Source: Haliclystus octoradiatus
Lineage: Eukaryota > Cnidaria > Staurozoa > Stauromedusae > Haliclystidae
Assembly (NCBI GenBank): GCA_916610825.1
Contig: OU744447.1
Location: 14,181,751 to 14,245,750 of the forward strand
DNA: 64,000 nucleotides
Reading direction: 5' to 3'
The position numbers and the translations under genes are program-made. Below are positions 1 through 10,186 of the stretch, piece after piece. How positions within the stretch are numbered: position 1 is the first letter of the stretch; every line of letters begins with the position of its first letter. The notes beneath the pieces are model-generated. The model worked only from the letters and a program-made list of their open reading frames with translations. It did no database searches and was not told the origin of the DNA.

Positions 1-375
1 ATTTCATGAAAAAGCACGCAGCACGCACGCTCGCAGGCACGCAAGTCGCAAGTTACAGACACGACACCGGCTATGTCTGACAATCTGACCGTGATTTGTG
101 TAAAAAATATGTTAGGCGTGAGAGAGTGTAATATTCTTACGGGGTCGGCATGGAGGAGACAGAAAACACGCAGCTAAATTCACGTTGTTACTTTATTAGT
201 TCACACAGCCGCGATTGGCTATTACGTCGAAAAGTTTTATGTCGAAAAGTTTAACGTCGAAAATTTAACGTCGAAAAAAATAAACCGCAAAAATGGATGT
301 TTAATGTCGAAAAGCGGTTTTATTGCCATTTTATTTTTCTGCGTTTTTTTTCTGCGTTTTTTTTTAATTGTGCTG
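1..375. other. Left flank, no gene
   Basis: The first 100 bases are a low-complexity run rich in CACGC. Positions 223-312 hold five close copies of a motif of the form TTTAAYGTCGAAAA. That motif returns throughout the repeat block to about 9.72 kb, which ties this flank to the repeats on its right. I see no coding exon here. Confidence 0.5.
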
Positions 376-2139
376 TTAAAGTGGGAATAAATCCCCAGAC
401 TATCTTTACATATGCAGTAGAACTCGACGTGAAAAAAACAATGGCGTAATTTTTTTTTCGATCTGGAAATTATTTCTTGGTGAAAAATGCCTTCAAAGTG
501 GTGTTTTGACCCAAATGTCGCTTAGGAAAAAAAAGGGATTGGATCTAGCTTTATGACGACAAAGTCACAAGTCGTGCGGTTTTTCTAATAGACTTTAGAT
601 CGAATTAATCACGCGATGTTGCGTTTGAGATGGCGTAGCTCTGTAACGGCAATCTATTTTTCTCTCTCACAAAACTGAGGTAAGGAAGAACATATAAACT
701 CAAGAGTAGCAAAATTCCAGATGATTTAATGATTTTGAAGTTTACGAATTTGAAGAAAATAAAAATCAGAAAATGTTTCATTCGTAGCACGTGTTATACA
801 GATTATATTTTAACATATCATTCTCACACATATTTAACACATATCAAAAGATTCTCTGGTGACCACAATAGCTAGATAAGTAGAATTTATTGTTGTAAGC
901 ATGAGTCTGAACTGATAATGGAGTATTCTTTTGAGGGTAAAAATCATAACGTATGGCGGGAAACGCTATAAGAACACCATAACCGTTAATTTTATAGTCC
1001 TCTTTTCACAGAAACGAAATCTGCTCATCTGATTTATCGTCTCTGTAGAAAGGTATTTTGTGCAAAGTATAGCTTCTGCACTGTACATTATACCACATCC
1101 TATAAACTACAGATTGTGATATGAATGATGCTAACATGTTCTACTTTCTAGCCAAAGGAATGAATACTAGACTGGTAATACAATTTGATGGCGTATGTAT
1201 AAACAAGTTATGCAATGAAGATATACCGAAAAACCAAAAAATGATAGAATATGCATAACCGTAGTTCTGGTATACGGCTGTAAACTTGAATAAGAACGTC
1301 CAAGCCCTCATATCATTTTTGTACTATTTTCCGATATTTTATAGAATTTTACAGTGTAATGTACTGAAGAATTTTCAATCGCTTTATAATAATTGAATGC
1401 TTGGTGATTGAATGATGAACACTTTGTTAGACTATTGAGTATAATATATCTATCTACAGTCGTATAAACTATACGATTACATGGTTAAAGAATTACTAGA
1501 CAAACATCAATTTCAAACTTAAACTTTGAAATGATAATTGAAAAATGTCTATTTAATAATTTAGTAATACTTAAAGAAATCCGAAAAAGTACAATTAATA
1601 CTTTGCAGTACCAACTATTTCGAAAGAAAAGTCGTCTGTGCATGCCTGTGCAAATCGAGTCAGTTTACATTCACATTTAGATCAAGAAAAGGATATCTTG
1701 TAGAAATATTTACTCAAGAACAAATTTCAGATAGAGTTAAAAATAGTTATAACTTATATAGCGTAGGATAAAGCTATTTCGTAGGGCACGTGTCTAATTA
1801 AGATTTGAAGAAGTACTGCGGTCACACAGAATACGTAACTAATATGTATCACCAGACTAGTCACAAAGGAACACTCGCACCGCCTGACATTTGTGTTTAT
1901 CCGCAATCTATATCAGATTCTTCGTAAAGGTCTACTTGACATGGATTTCATGATGGTATATGCGATAAAAAAACACACAATAATTGGAGCAACAGTTTCG
2001 ATTTAATCTCAAATCATCTTCAGGCAATGTAAAAAGATAGAGTTAAAAAGTTACATGAATATTTATATAAAAATCTAATTAATTTGTCTATTGAATTTAT
2101 CGGAACGGTATTATACTTTTTAACAATGGCAAGCAATAA

Positions 2140-2343
2140 TTACAGGAGAGATATTTTAGCACAATAACTAATTACGAATATACGATACAAACACGGTGAA
2201 ATAACAGTTACAATCAAAAATAGTTTAACAGCGGCAAAATGTTCTTTGGTATTGTTCTCCAATTTTCTGTATTTCTTCTGGCCGTTGTTTAATATATTGC
2301 CGACCTGAGTGGTCGACATGACAGCATCGCGCATGTCACGCAA
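2140..2343 (-). CDS. Small hypothetical ORF, copy A of a duplicated pair
   Basis: A 67-residue ORF begins MRDMRDAVMS, then reads QVGNILNNGQKKYRKL, an acidic and amide-rich stretch, and a hydrophobic C-terminal half. It aligns with the neighbouring ORF at 2437-2625 over its first ~40 residues (shared DMRDAVMS, QVGN, KYRKL and EHFA). The shared protein pattern might reflect past coding, or might only reflect DNA duplication. It matches no family I recognise. It may be a fragment of a transposon or captured host gene rather than an expressed peptide. Confidence 0.25.
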   Translation of the reverse strand: MRDMRDAVMSTTQVGNILNNGQKKYRKLENNTKEHFAAVKLFLIVTVISPCLYRIFVISYCAKISLL

Positions 2344-2436
2344 GATAACAACAGTTAGATTTAGCGTAACTATGAATATGGAATAGTAATAGTTTAGAAC
2401 AAATTGACAAACAGAAAAACTAAGTACGGGTATACT

Positions 2437-2625
2437 TCAAGACAGATACAATGAAATAATTATTACAACCAAAAACAAATAAACCAAAATCCATTCATCA
2501 ATGGCAAAATGTTCTATCAGATTGATTACCAACTTTCTGTACTTCCTCTGGTCGTTGTTGAAAAAATTGCCGACCTGATTGGCCGACATGACAGCATCGC
2601 GCATGTCACACAAGACAATAGACAA
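2437..2625 (-). CDS. Small hypothetical ORF, copy B of a duplicated pair
   Basis: A 62-residue ORF shares DMRDAVMS, QVGN, KYRKL and EHFA with the ORF at 2140-2343. It ends in a clear hydrophobic segment (ILVYLFLVVIIISLYLS) that would suit a tail anchor. Both ORFs lie between the arms of the nested inverted repeat. No family is recognised and expression is unproven. Confidence 0.25.
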   Translation of the reverse strand: MSIVLCDMRDAVMSANQVGNFFNNDQRKYRKLVINLIEHFAIDEWILVYLFLVVIIISLYLS

Positions 2626-3239
2626 GTTAATTAGATTTTTATATAAATATTCATGTAACTTTTTAACTCTCTCTATTTACATTGCCTGAAGATGATTTTA
2701 GATTAAAGCGAAACTGTTGCGCCAATTATTGTGTTTTTTATCGCATATACCATCGTGTATATCAGATTCATCGCGCTTAATGACGCTACGAGAAATTATT
2801 TCGACTGAGCGATGCAATAGATTTTATTCTGCTCCTGTAATCACAAATTGCATCTTTTTACGTAATTCGGGAGTGTATATATTTGTTCATGGCTCAGCCT
2901 TGTCAGAAATTTTTGTTGTGTGACTTCTCGGAGCTAGGTCACCTCAAACATAGCGTCGCGTGATCAGCCCACTCTAAAGTCTGTTAGACAAACCGCACGA
3001 CTTGTGACTTTGTCGTCATAAAGCTAGATCCAATCCCTTTTTTTCTCAGCGACATTTTGGTTAAAACACCACTTTGAAGGCGTTTTTCACCAAGAAATAA
3101 TTTCCAGATCGAAAAAAAATTACGCTATTGTTTTTTTCACGTCGGGTTCTACTATATATGTAAAGATAGTCTGGGAGTTTATTCCCACTTTAAAGAATAA
3201 CAGATAAGAAATGTTAGTAATTATTTCCATTCAAGATAC

Positions 3240-3460
3240 CACGGTTTTTAAATATGAAGAATATTGCCAACGTGCACCTATCGCAGGGGCGTGCACTAAA
3301 AACTTTTTAAATATGTACCAGTCTAGTATTAAATTAAATACGAAGAATACTACCAGCGTGTTCCTATAGCAGGGCGTGCACTTTAAACTTTTAATTAAAT
3401 ATGAAGTGTATTACCGGCGTGCACCTATCGCAGGGGCGTGCACTTAAATACTTTTCATTT
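3240..3460 (-). repeat. GTGCAC minisatellite, inverted arm
   Basis: About three units carry the pair 'gtgcacctatcgcaggggcg' and an AT-rich spacer with 'aatatgaagaat'. They are the reverse complement of the units at 6.33-6.94 and 9.05-9.53 kb, so this is the left arm of a foldback-like arrangement. Confidence 0.8.
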
Positions 3461-3469
3461 CAAAGGGCT

Positions 3470-3720
3470 TTTTCATCAAGTTATTCATTTTCGACATTAA
3501 ACTTATCGGGACACAACGCCAACGCGATACAACGCAACAGTAACGCACGAATTTGATTCATTACAAACTCCTGCTAAATAGCTATAATTAAAACTACAGA
3601 CGAAGGTGTATATATATGTTATCTTTGTTTGGTATCCGATACTATTCATTTTAAAGGGGTTTTTCATCTAGTTATTCATTTTCGACATTAAACTTATCGG
3701 GACACGACTCAGTACCTGTG
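3470..3720 (-). repeat. 195-bp satellite, inverted partial array
   Basis: Slightly more than one unit of the satellite found at 4044-5240, but reverse-complemented. It includes two copies of the 'ttcgacattaaacttatcggg' segment at about 3487 and 3681. Confidence 0.75.
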
Positions 3721-4043
3721 CCTATATAGGTGAAAGTTTTATTCTTCGAATGATATATCGTTTTCTATTACATCCTAGAAATTATTTGACATACAAATGA
3801 TCGATATCGAACGATTATTTAGTATAGAACTATTTCATAAATATTTAACAACCTCATGTAAGTTCTTTATTTTATTATCAATTTATATGAAATCAACAAG
3901 AGGCTGACAAGGTAAATATGACAACGAAGAGAATAAATATATAAAGTAATTTTATTGTATTTAATTGTAACTAGAGGATATATGATATTGTATATACAGG
4001 ATATACATTTTAACTTGATATAAATTGTCGTTAATAGAAAATC

Positions 4044-5240
4044 AAAAGTATTGGACACTGTAGAAAGGTAACATGTAGATACACATTCGTATGAAGTAAT
4101 AACTATCAATTATAGTTATTTAAGTATAGTTTGTAATGAACCAAATTCATGTGTTATTGTTAGTGATGAAAATCGCGTTGTGTCCCGATAGGTTTAATGT
4201 CGAAAATGAATAACTTGATTAAAAAACCCTGTAAAATGAAAAGTATTGGACACAGTGGAAACGTAACATATAGATACACCTTCTTATGTAGTTTTAAATA
4301 TCAATTATAGTTATTCAAGTATAGTTTGTAATGAATCAAATTCATGTGTTATTGTTAGTGATGAAAATCGCGTTGTGTCCCGATAGGTTTGATGTCGAAA
4401 ATGAATAACTTGATTAAAAAACCCTTTAAAATGAAAAGTATTGGACACTGTAGAAAGGTAACATATAGATACACCTTCTTATGTAGTTTTAACTATCAAT
4501 TATAGTTATTTAAGTATAGTTTGTAATGAATGAAATTCATGTGTTATTGTTAGTGATGAAAATCGCGTTGCGTCCCGATAGGTTTAATGTCGAAAATGAA
4601 TAACTTGATTAAAACACCCTTTAAAATGAAAAGTATTGGACACTGTAGAAAGGTACCATATAGATACACCTTCTTATGTAGTTTTAACTATCAATTATAG
4701 TTATTTAAGTAGAGTTTGTAATGAATCAAATTCATGTGTTATTGTTAGTGATGAGAATCGCGTTGTGTCCCGATAGGTTTAATGTCGAAAATGAATAACT
4801 TGATTAAAAAACCCTTTAAAATGAAAAGTATTGGACACTGTAGAATGATACCATATATATACACCTTCTTATGTAGTTTTAACTATCAATTATAGTTATT
4901 TAAGTAGAGTTTGTAATGAATCAAATCCATGTGTTATTGTTAGTGATGAAAATCGCGTTGTGTGAAAATCGCGTTGTGTCCCGATAGGTTTAATGTCGAA
5001 AATGAATAACTTGATTAAAAAACCCTTTAAAATGAAAAGTATTGGACACTGTAGAAAGGTAACATATATAGATACACCTTTTTATGTAGTTTTAACTATC
5101 AATTATAGTTATTTAAGTATAGTTTGTAATGAATCAAATTCATGTGTTATTGTTAGTGATGAGAATCGCGTTCTGCCCCGATAGGTTTAATGTCGATAAT
5201 GAATAGCTTGATGAAAAAACCCTTTAAAATTAAAAGTATA
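4044..5240 (+). repeat. 195-bp satellite, six tandem units
   Basis: The landmark AATCGCGTTG recurs at 4171, 4366, 4561, 4756, 4951 and about 5164. The spacing is 195 bp four times and 213 bp in the last interval, where a 17-bp internal duplication extends the unit. Each unit carries 'taatgtcgaaaatgaataac' and a near-palindromic 'aactatcaattatagtt' core. No coding capacity is apparent. Confidence 0.9.
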
Positions 5241-5322
5241 CGGAATGTGGCGTTGTTACTTGATAAGTTTAATTTCGAAAACTAAATTTAAGATTGATCA
5301 AAAGTTTCTTCGTGAAACATTT

Positions 5323-5824
5323 CAGAGTGAAAGATAGCAACAAAAAACTACAAATAGATTAGTTATTATACCATCGTCAATTCAAAAGAATAAATACTAA
5401 TTTACAAATTATTTATAGGTTATAATGGATTTATAAACTTAACACATTGTAATTGTTATAATACTGCTAGAAATTAAACAATGAAAAAGGAAGGAACCTA
5501 GTCAATTACAAATGTGCTATATTTATGCAGTACTTTACAAATGGAGTCGGGAACGGATAGAGTCCCTTTGAGTGCATTGTGAAGTATTTAATCAAGGATA
5601 ATTAACATGTACTACACAGTCGAATTTATTGCTGCATTTTTCTCTACTGAAAATAAATGTTGTGATTCATCCATAGTTTATTGTGTGAATGTAAATGTCT
5701 TCCGATAATATCTGCCGTGAATGTAAAATTGTAAATGTATTTGAACTGACGATGGTATAATGAATAATACCGAAATTTTTTCAACATCACTTCTTGTAGT
5801 TTTTTGTTGCTATCATTCACTTTG
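5323..5824. mobile_element. MITE-like element, family shared with 29.2 kb
   Basis: The ends are inverted repeats of the form CARAGTGAAWGATAGCAAC. Just inside the left end is 'taccatcgtcaattcaaaag', and the right side has its inverse. The same termini and subterminal motif recur at 29171-29437 in a TM2D1 intron. No ORF is present. The true outer boundary and target duplication are uncertain. Confidence 0.65.
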
Positions 5825-6329
5825 AAATAAATTTAAGATGGAATTGTAATAAAATAATACACCCTCGTATTAGGTTAATACTATAAGTTATTACATATTT
5901 TTTTTTTTGGGGGGGGGTAACACGGTAATTCCAGCCTCTGCAAAGAACAAAACTTGAAAATGCTCCTAAAAAGTTCCTAAAATCCAACAAAATACGGTAA
6001 TTTTTTATTTTTCCAATTCAAAGTTGATTTCTCAAATTTCTCAACAAATTTGAAAAGGAGATTAAAATCTGAATTTTGCAATCCAATTTTCTCATCATAA
6101 TCGTTTATCGGGATCGGAACAATTTAATCCATCGTTGTATCACGTAGTTCTTTGTTTCACTATTACGTTTGACCATGGTTTGACTATTTCTCAAAAATGT
6201 AGTGTATTTCCGCAGTATCCTTTTGCCACTGGGATTGTGTCTGTTTAACAGTGGGGAATCTGTCATAACAAAGCGAACAAAGTTAGTGTACGTGTAAATA
6301 AGATAAATTCAAATGTAATATAGTTAAAA
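5825..6329. other. Non-coding spacer between repeat arrays
   Basis: AT-rich sequence with one homopolymer junction (T run followed by G run, about 5901-5918). No gene or repeat unit recognised. Confidence 0.4.
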
Positions 6330-6938
6330 GTTTTAAGTGTACGCCCCTGCTATATAGGTGCACGTTGGTTTAATAGTCTTCATATTTAATTAAAGTTTTG
6401 ATTGCACCACCATGCGATAGGTACACGCCAGTAATATCCATATATAAAATAGTTTTTTAAGTGCACGCCCTGCTATAGGTGCACGCCGGTAATATTCTTT
6501 ATATTTAGTTTTATGTGCACGCCCCTGCTATGTACATGCCGATAATATTCATATTCAAAAACGTTTTTTAAGTGCACGCCCTGCTATAGGTGCACGCGGG
6601 TAATAATCTTCATATTTAAATTCAAGTTTTAAGTGCACGCCCTGCTATAGGTGCACGCCGGTAATATTCTTTATATTTAGTCTCATGTGCACGCCCCTGC
6701 TATGTACACGCCGATAATATTCATATTTAAAAACGTTTTTTAAGTGCACGCCCTGCTATAGGTGCACGCCGGTAATATTCTTTATATTTAGTTTTATGTG
6801 CACGCCCTGCTATAGGTGCACGCCGGTAATAATCTTCATATTTAAATTCAAGTTTTAAGTGCACGCCCTGCTATAGGTGCACGCCGGTAATATTCTTTAT
6901 ATTTAGTTTTATGTGCACGCCCTGCTATAGGTGCACGC
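6330..6938 (+). repeat. GTGCAC minisatellite, direct arm (left part)
   Basis: About eleven units of 53-61 bp. Each contains GTGCACGCCC, 'tgctataggt', a second GTGCACGCC and an AT-rich spacer 'ggtaatattctttatattta'. GTGCAC is itself palindromic, so every unit can form a small hairpin. The array continues at 9051 after an inserted element. Confidence 0.9.
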
Positions 6939-9050
6939 CAGAGCCATCGATATACAAGAGTTGGGACACTATTGTTCTTTTTAGCCTCAATCTGATAATA
7001 TTTCTTATTCATGGGCGCCATTTTCGTTCGTGACAAACGAGGTCTATTTTTCTCAACACGTTTTCCTTGCTTCTTGACAAGCTTGTTCATGTTTTGCTAG
7101 CACTTGGAATTGTATGATAAGCTTGAGATTGTATGTTAATAATTTGACAAAGTAAAAGTGTATCTCAGTGTGAAATGGAATTCACAGAACACATTTCATT
7201 CCGATTGATCTACTCTGACGCTGATATTCGCTTGTTAATATCATCCTTGATGGATTCGTGTTTGCACTGTGAAAGAATGCCTGACCTTGGAGTTGGAGTA
7301 GCGAAGAAATCAGCATTAAATCGGCAGTTGAAGCCTTGAAGTTATTTTAAATAATGGTAGAATTACATTTCTTTACAAGCGATTCAGAAGTACAAGGTTA
7401 GTTAGTATTACACCTATTTTATCTGAATAATTTGAATATAGTACCTCCTTGCAATTTTTAATATTGCTTTTTCTCGCATTGCGCTTGATGATTGATAAGA
7501 AGCTGTACGATTTCTGATTTGTAATTGAAATGTTTTCGGATTATTTTCTTGGCCAAAGCAGATAGTGTAACGGTGTATAAGTTGTTGAGTAATCCGCTGG
7601 ATTATCCCGAAAGTAAGGATGGTTATAGACAGTTGTGAAGCTTACCAGGCATAACGTCCGTTCTCAATATCGGCCCCGCTACGACAACGTCCCCGTCAGG
7701 GTCAAGACGTCCCTGGGTCACTATAACCACCCCGGTTTGGCTTACCATAACGTTCTCGGGAATAATATGACATAAATTAAAGTGACTTTGAAGGTAATTA
7801 GTGAAAGTTTATATTTGTTTTTATCAATCAATCTCTTATCAAATAATTTCTACTAATTCATGTACTGTTTATGTTTGAGTGATCAAATTTCAAATTAAAT
7901 GAAGGGAAATGTAAACTCGAAGAGAAGAAGTTAGGAACTAAAGTGAATGAGATCGCGTCGCCGTCTTGATGACTCTAAAACACATTCATAATATTCATTC
8001 TTTCTGGCAACTGATTTGAATTTTATAACTATTCAGGGCATTGACAGATGCACCAAAGCCAATATGGATAAAGGATTCATGTAGTAGCTCCAATAACTTT
8101 TTTATAACTGATAATAACTGACTGATATTTTGCTTTGATTGTTATGGACAAAATTGTAGATGTTTAGATTTATGTAGTGGGCTTTGCTGCTGGTATGTTT
8201 GTCTGAAAAAATGATCGTAAATAATGCAGATGAAAATATAATAAACCTTTTTCTATGTATTTATTGCAGGAGCTTGTAATCGCCAATCAATGCAGATTGA
8301 ATTTGAGAAACCTCAGATTTTTAATTTTGTTTTCGGAAACCAATCGCTTACTTGCCAATGTCATATGTGATATGTCGCTACAAGCATATTGATATGATTT
8401 TGTTATTGATGGACATTATCTAATCATTATTTTGTTAATAATTTGTAATATGTAATATGTAAAATACTGTATAGTGTATCAATATTGAAATCGTAAAACG
8501 ATAAATCATAATAATGAATCACCTCCCAAATCGATCAAATGATTCAGTTTTTATCGTTTGACTTTGTGTGTCATAACAAAAGCGTTAATCCAGCTTTGTC
8601 TCCAAAAGGTAAGAAATATAATTTATAACCGTAATATTTAATTTATGGTTCAAATTTTTACAAATTTGCAACACAAATTGGAAGAGCATACTTATTGATT
8701 AAATGTACATGTGTTGTGTTCTAACTCTGAGTTTCATTATTATTCTATCGAATGGTTTGTAATCTTTGAAATTGAAATGCTCGAAATAGATAATCTATCT
8801 ATCATCAGAACATGAAAATTTATAATATCATACCCATTCGTGGCAGAATAACTACCTTATTACAACATAATTTGCAATGTTTACATCCTTTGAATTCAAA
8901 ACACATACAATTTCTTCGCGCTAAGTTGAAGTCTTTCAGAAATCACGAACATAAATGGCGCCCATGTGTCACGTGATAATCGCGTTGGCCAATAAGACGC
9001 TCAGCGGCAACATGAGAGTGTGTCCCAACTCTTGTATATCGATGGCTCTG
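6939..9050. mobile_element. Non-autonomous hAT-like transposon (2.1 kb)
   Basis: The terminal inverted repeats begin CAGAGCCATCGATATACAAG and run about 31 bp, with further inverted similarity just inside ('atgggcgccatttt' against its complement near 8950). An exact 8-bp duplication, GTGCACGC, flanks both ends (6931-6938 and 9051-9058). An 8-bp duplication plus CAGNG termini is the hAT pattern. No transposase ORF remains. Most of the interior is AT-rich. A GC-rich island at about 7640-7760 stands out and is reported as a finding. Confidence 0.8.
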
Positions 9051-9535
9051 GTGCACGCCGGTAATAATCTTCATATTTAAATTCAAGTTTTAAGTGCACG
9101 CCCTGCTATAGGTGCACGCCGGTAATATTCTTTATATTTAGTTTCATGTGCACGCCCCTGCTATGTACACGCCGATAATATTCATATTTAAAAACGTTTT
9201 TTAAGTGCACGCCCTGCTATAGGTGCACGCCGGTAATAATCTTCATATTTAAATTCAAGTTATAAGTGCACGCTCATACGATAAGTGCACTCCGGTAATA
9301 TTCTTATTTAGTTTTATGTGCACGCCCCTACTATAGGTACACGCCGATGATATTCTTCATATTTAAATTCAAGTTATAAGTGCACGCCCATACGATAGAT
9401 GCACGCCGGTAATATTATTCATATTTAAAAAAAAAAATTAAGTGCACGCCCATGAGATAGGTGCACGCTCTTGACATTTAAAAACTTTTACGTCCACGCC
9501 TCTGTTTTAGGTGCACGCTATCGATATTTTAGGTT
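9051..9535 (+). repeat. GTGCAC minisatellite, direct arm (right part)
   Basis: Seven or more units continue the array interrupted at 6939. Units become more diverged toward the right end (for example 'cccatacgataagtgcac'). Confidence 0.9.
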
Positions 9536-9928
9536 TTCGTTTCGTGTAAAATTGCGGTAATTATTTTACTTCCGCGGCAAATCGTGCCGGCTCCTTCTTG
9601 TATCTACGTCATTTCGTGCAAAATTGCGGCGACAATTTTTGCCGCGCGGCAAAATCTCGTAGATGCACGTGGAAAAACGTACATTTTGGGATTTATGTCG
9701 AAAATTTAACGTCGAAAAATTTTTTCCGACGTTATAGCGTACAATCCACACAGCAACGATCAACAAGCAAGAGAGCGAAACAACAGGCATTCAAAACACA
9801 TATAACAGTTACTAATCACATGACAATACGAAGCACCAATCACAACACATTACTAATCACATGGCATCACATGCACTCAAACAAAACAATCACGTGAACA
9901 ACATGCACAATACCTAAAATACTACATG
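9536..9928. other. Right flank of repeat block
   Basis: Contains small GC-rich palindromes around 'ttgccgcgcggcaaaa' (9649 region) and two more copies of the GTCGAAAA motif at about 9695-9720. A CA-rich tract follows, which is the target of the gypsy insertion: CATG at 9925-9928 is repeated at 14898-14901. Confidence 0.5.
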
Positions 9929-10158
9929 TGTTGTAATCTTTTATTAGAGTCAAGTAAAGTCAGAGAAAACTATGTGTTTCGTTCAGGCGTAGCCATTATA
10001 AAAACTAAAGAAACTGCAGCATGCGGCTGCCTCTATTACAAGATAATCCTTTAAGGGAGGCTAAAATATAAGAGGTTATAAACAGCTTTAACTAACGGTA
10101 ACAATGATAATAACTATTCAAGCATGTGACAACAACAACATACAAGCCGTTTACAACA
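9929..10158 (-). repeat. 3' LTR of gypsy element
   Basis: 230 bp, TG...CA ended in element orientation, uninterrupted. It matches the 5' LTR at 14134-14897 except for one substitution and the inserted element. Confidence 0.95.
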
Positions 10159-10169
10159 TCTCTCTCCTC
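10159..10169 (-). promoter_or_regulatory. Polypurine tract of gypsy element
   Basis: On the minus strand GAGGAGAGAGA directly precedes the 3' LTR, the expected plus-strand primer for reverse transcription. Confidence 0.8.
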
Positions 10170-10186
10170 ATATAGAATATTCAATA

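Larger units (their letters stand above)
1952..2754. repeat. Nested ~140-bp inverted repeat inside the TTAA element
   Basis: Bases 1952-2093 and 2616-2754 are near-perfect inverted copies. They enclose about 520 bp that contains two diverged direct copies of one segment (about 2146-2355 and 2421-2633), each encoding a related minus-strand ORF. This could be a second inserted element or an internal palindromic module of the larger one. I could not identify a target duplication for the inner unit. Confidence 0.7.
380..3189. mobile_element. 2.8-kb DNA transposon with long TIRs and TTAA target duplication
   Basis: The ends are inverted repeats starting AGTGGGAATAAA and continuing, with scattered mismatches, for about 265 bp (about 380-645 against 2928-3189). 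Both ends are directly flanked by TTAA (376-379 and 3190-3193). TTAA duplications are known for the piggyBac and Kolobok superfamilies; the terminal bases do not let me choose. No transposase-length ORF is present, so this is a non-autonomous derivative or one that lost its transposase. The centre contains a second, nested inverted repeat and a duplicated small ORF, listed separately. Confidence 0.75.

Noticed and set aside
4044-5240. Regular tandem repeats resembling a CRISPR array
   Set aside because: Units are 195 bp and repeat along their whole length, with no unique spacers, in a eukaryotic genome.
9598-9897. 99-codon ORF in the right flank of the repeat block
   Set aside because: It crosses palindromes and a CA-rich tract and its translation is low in complexity.
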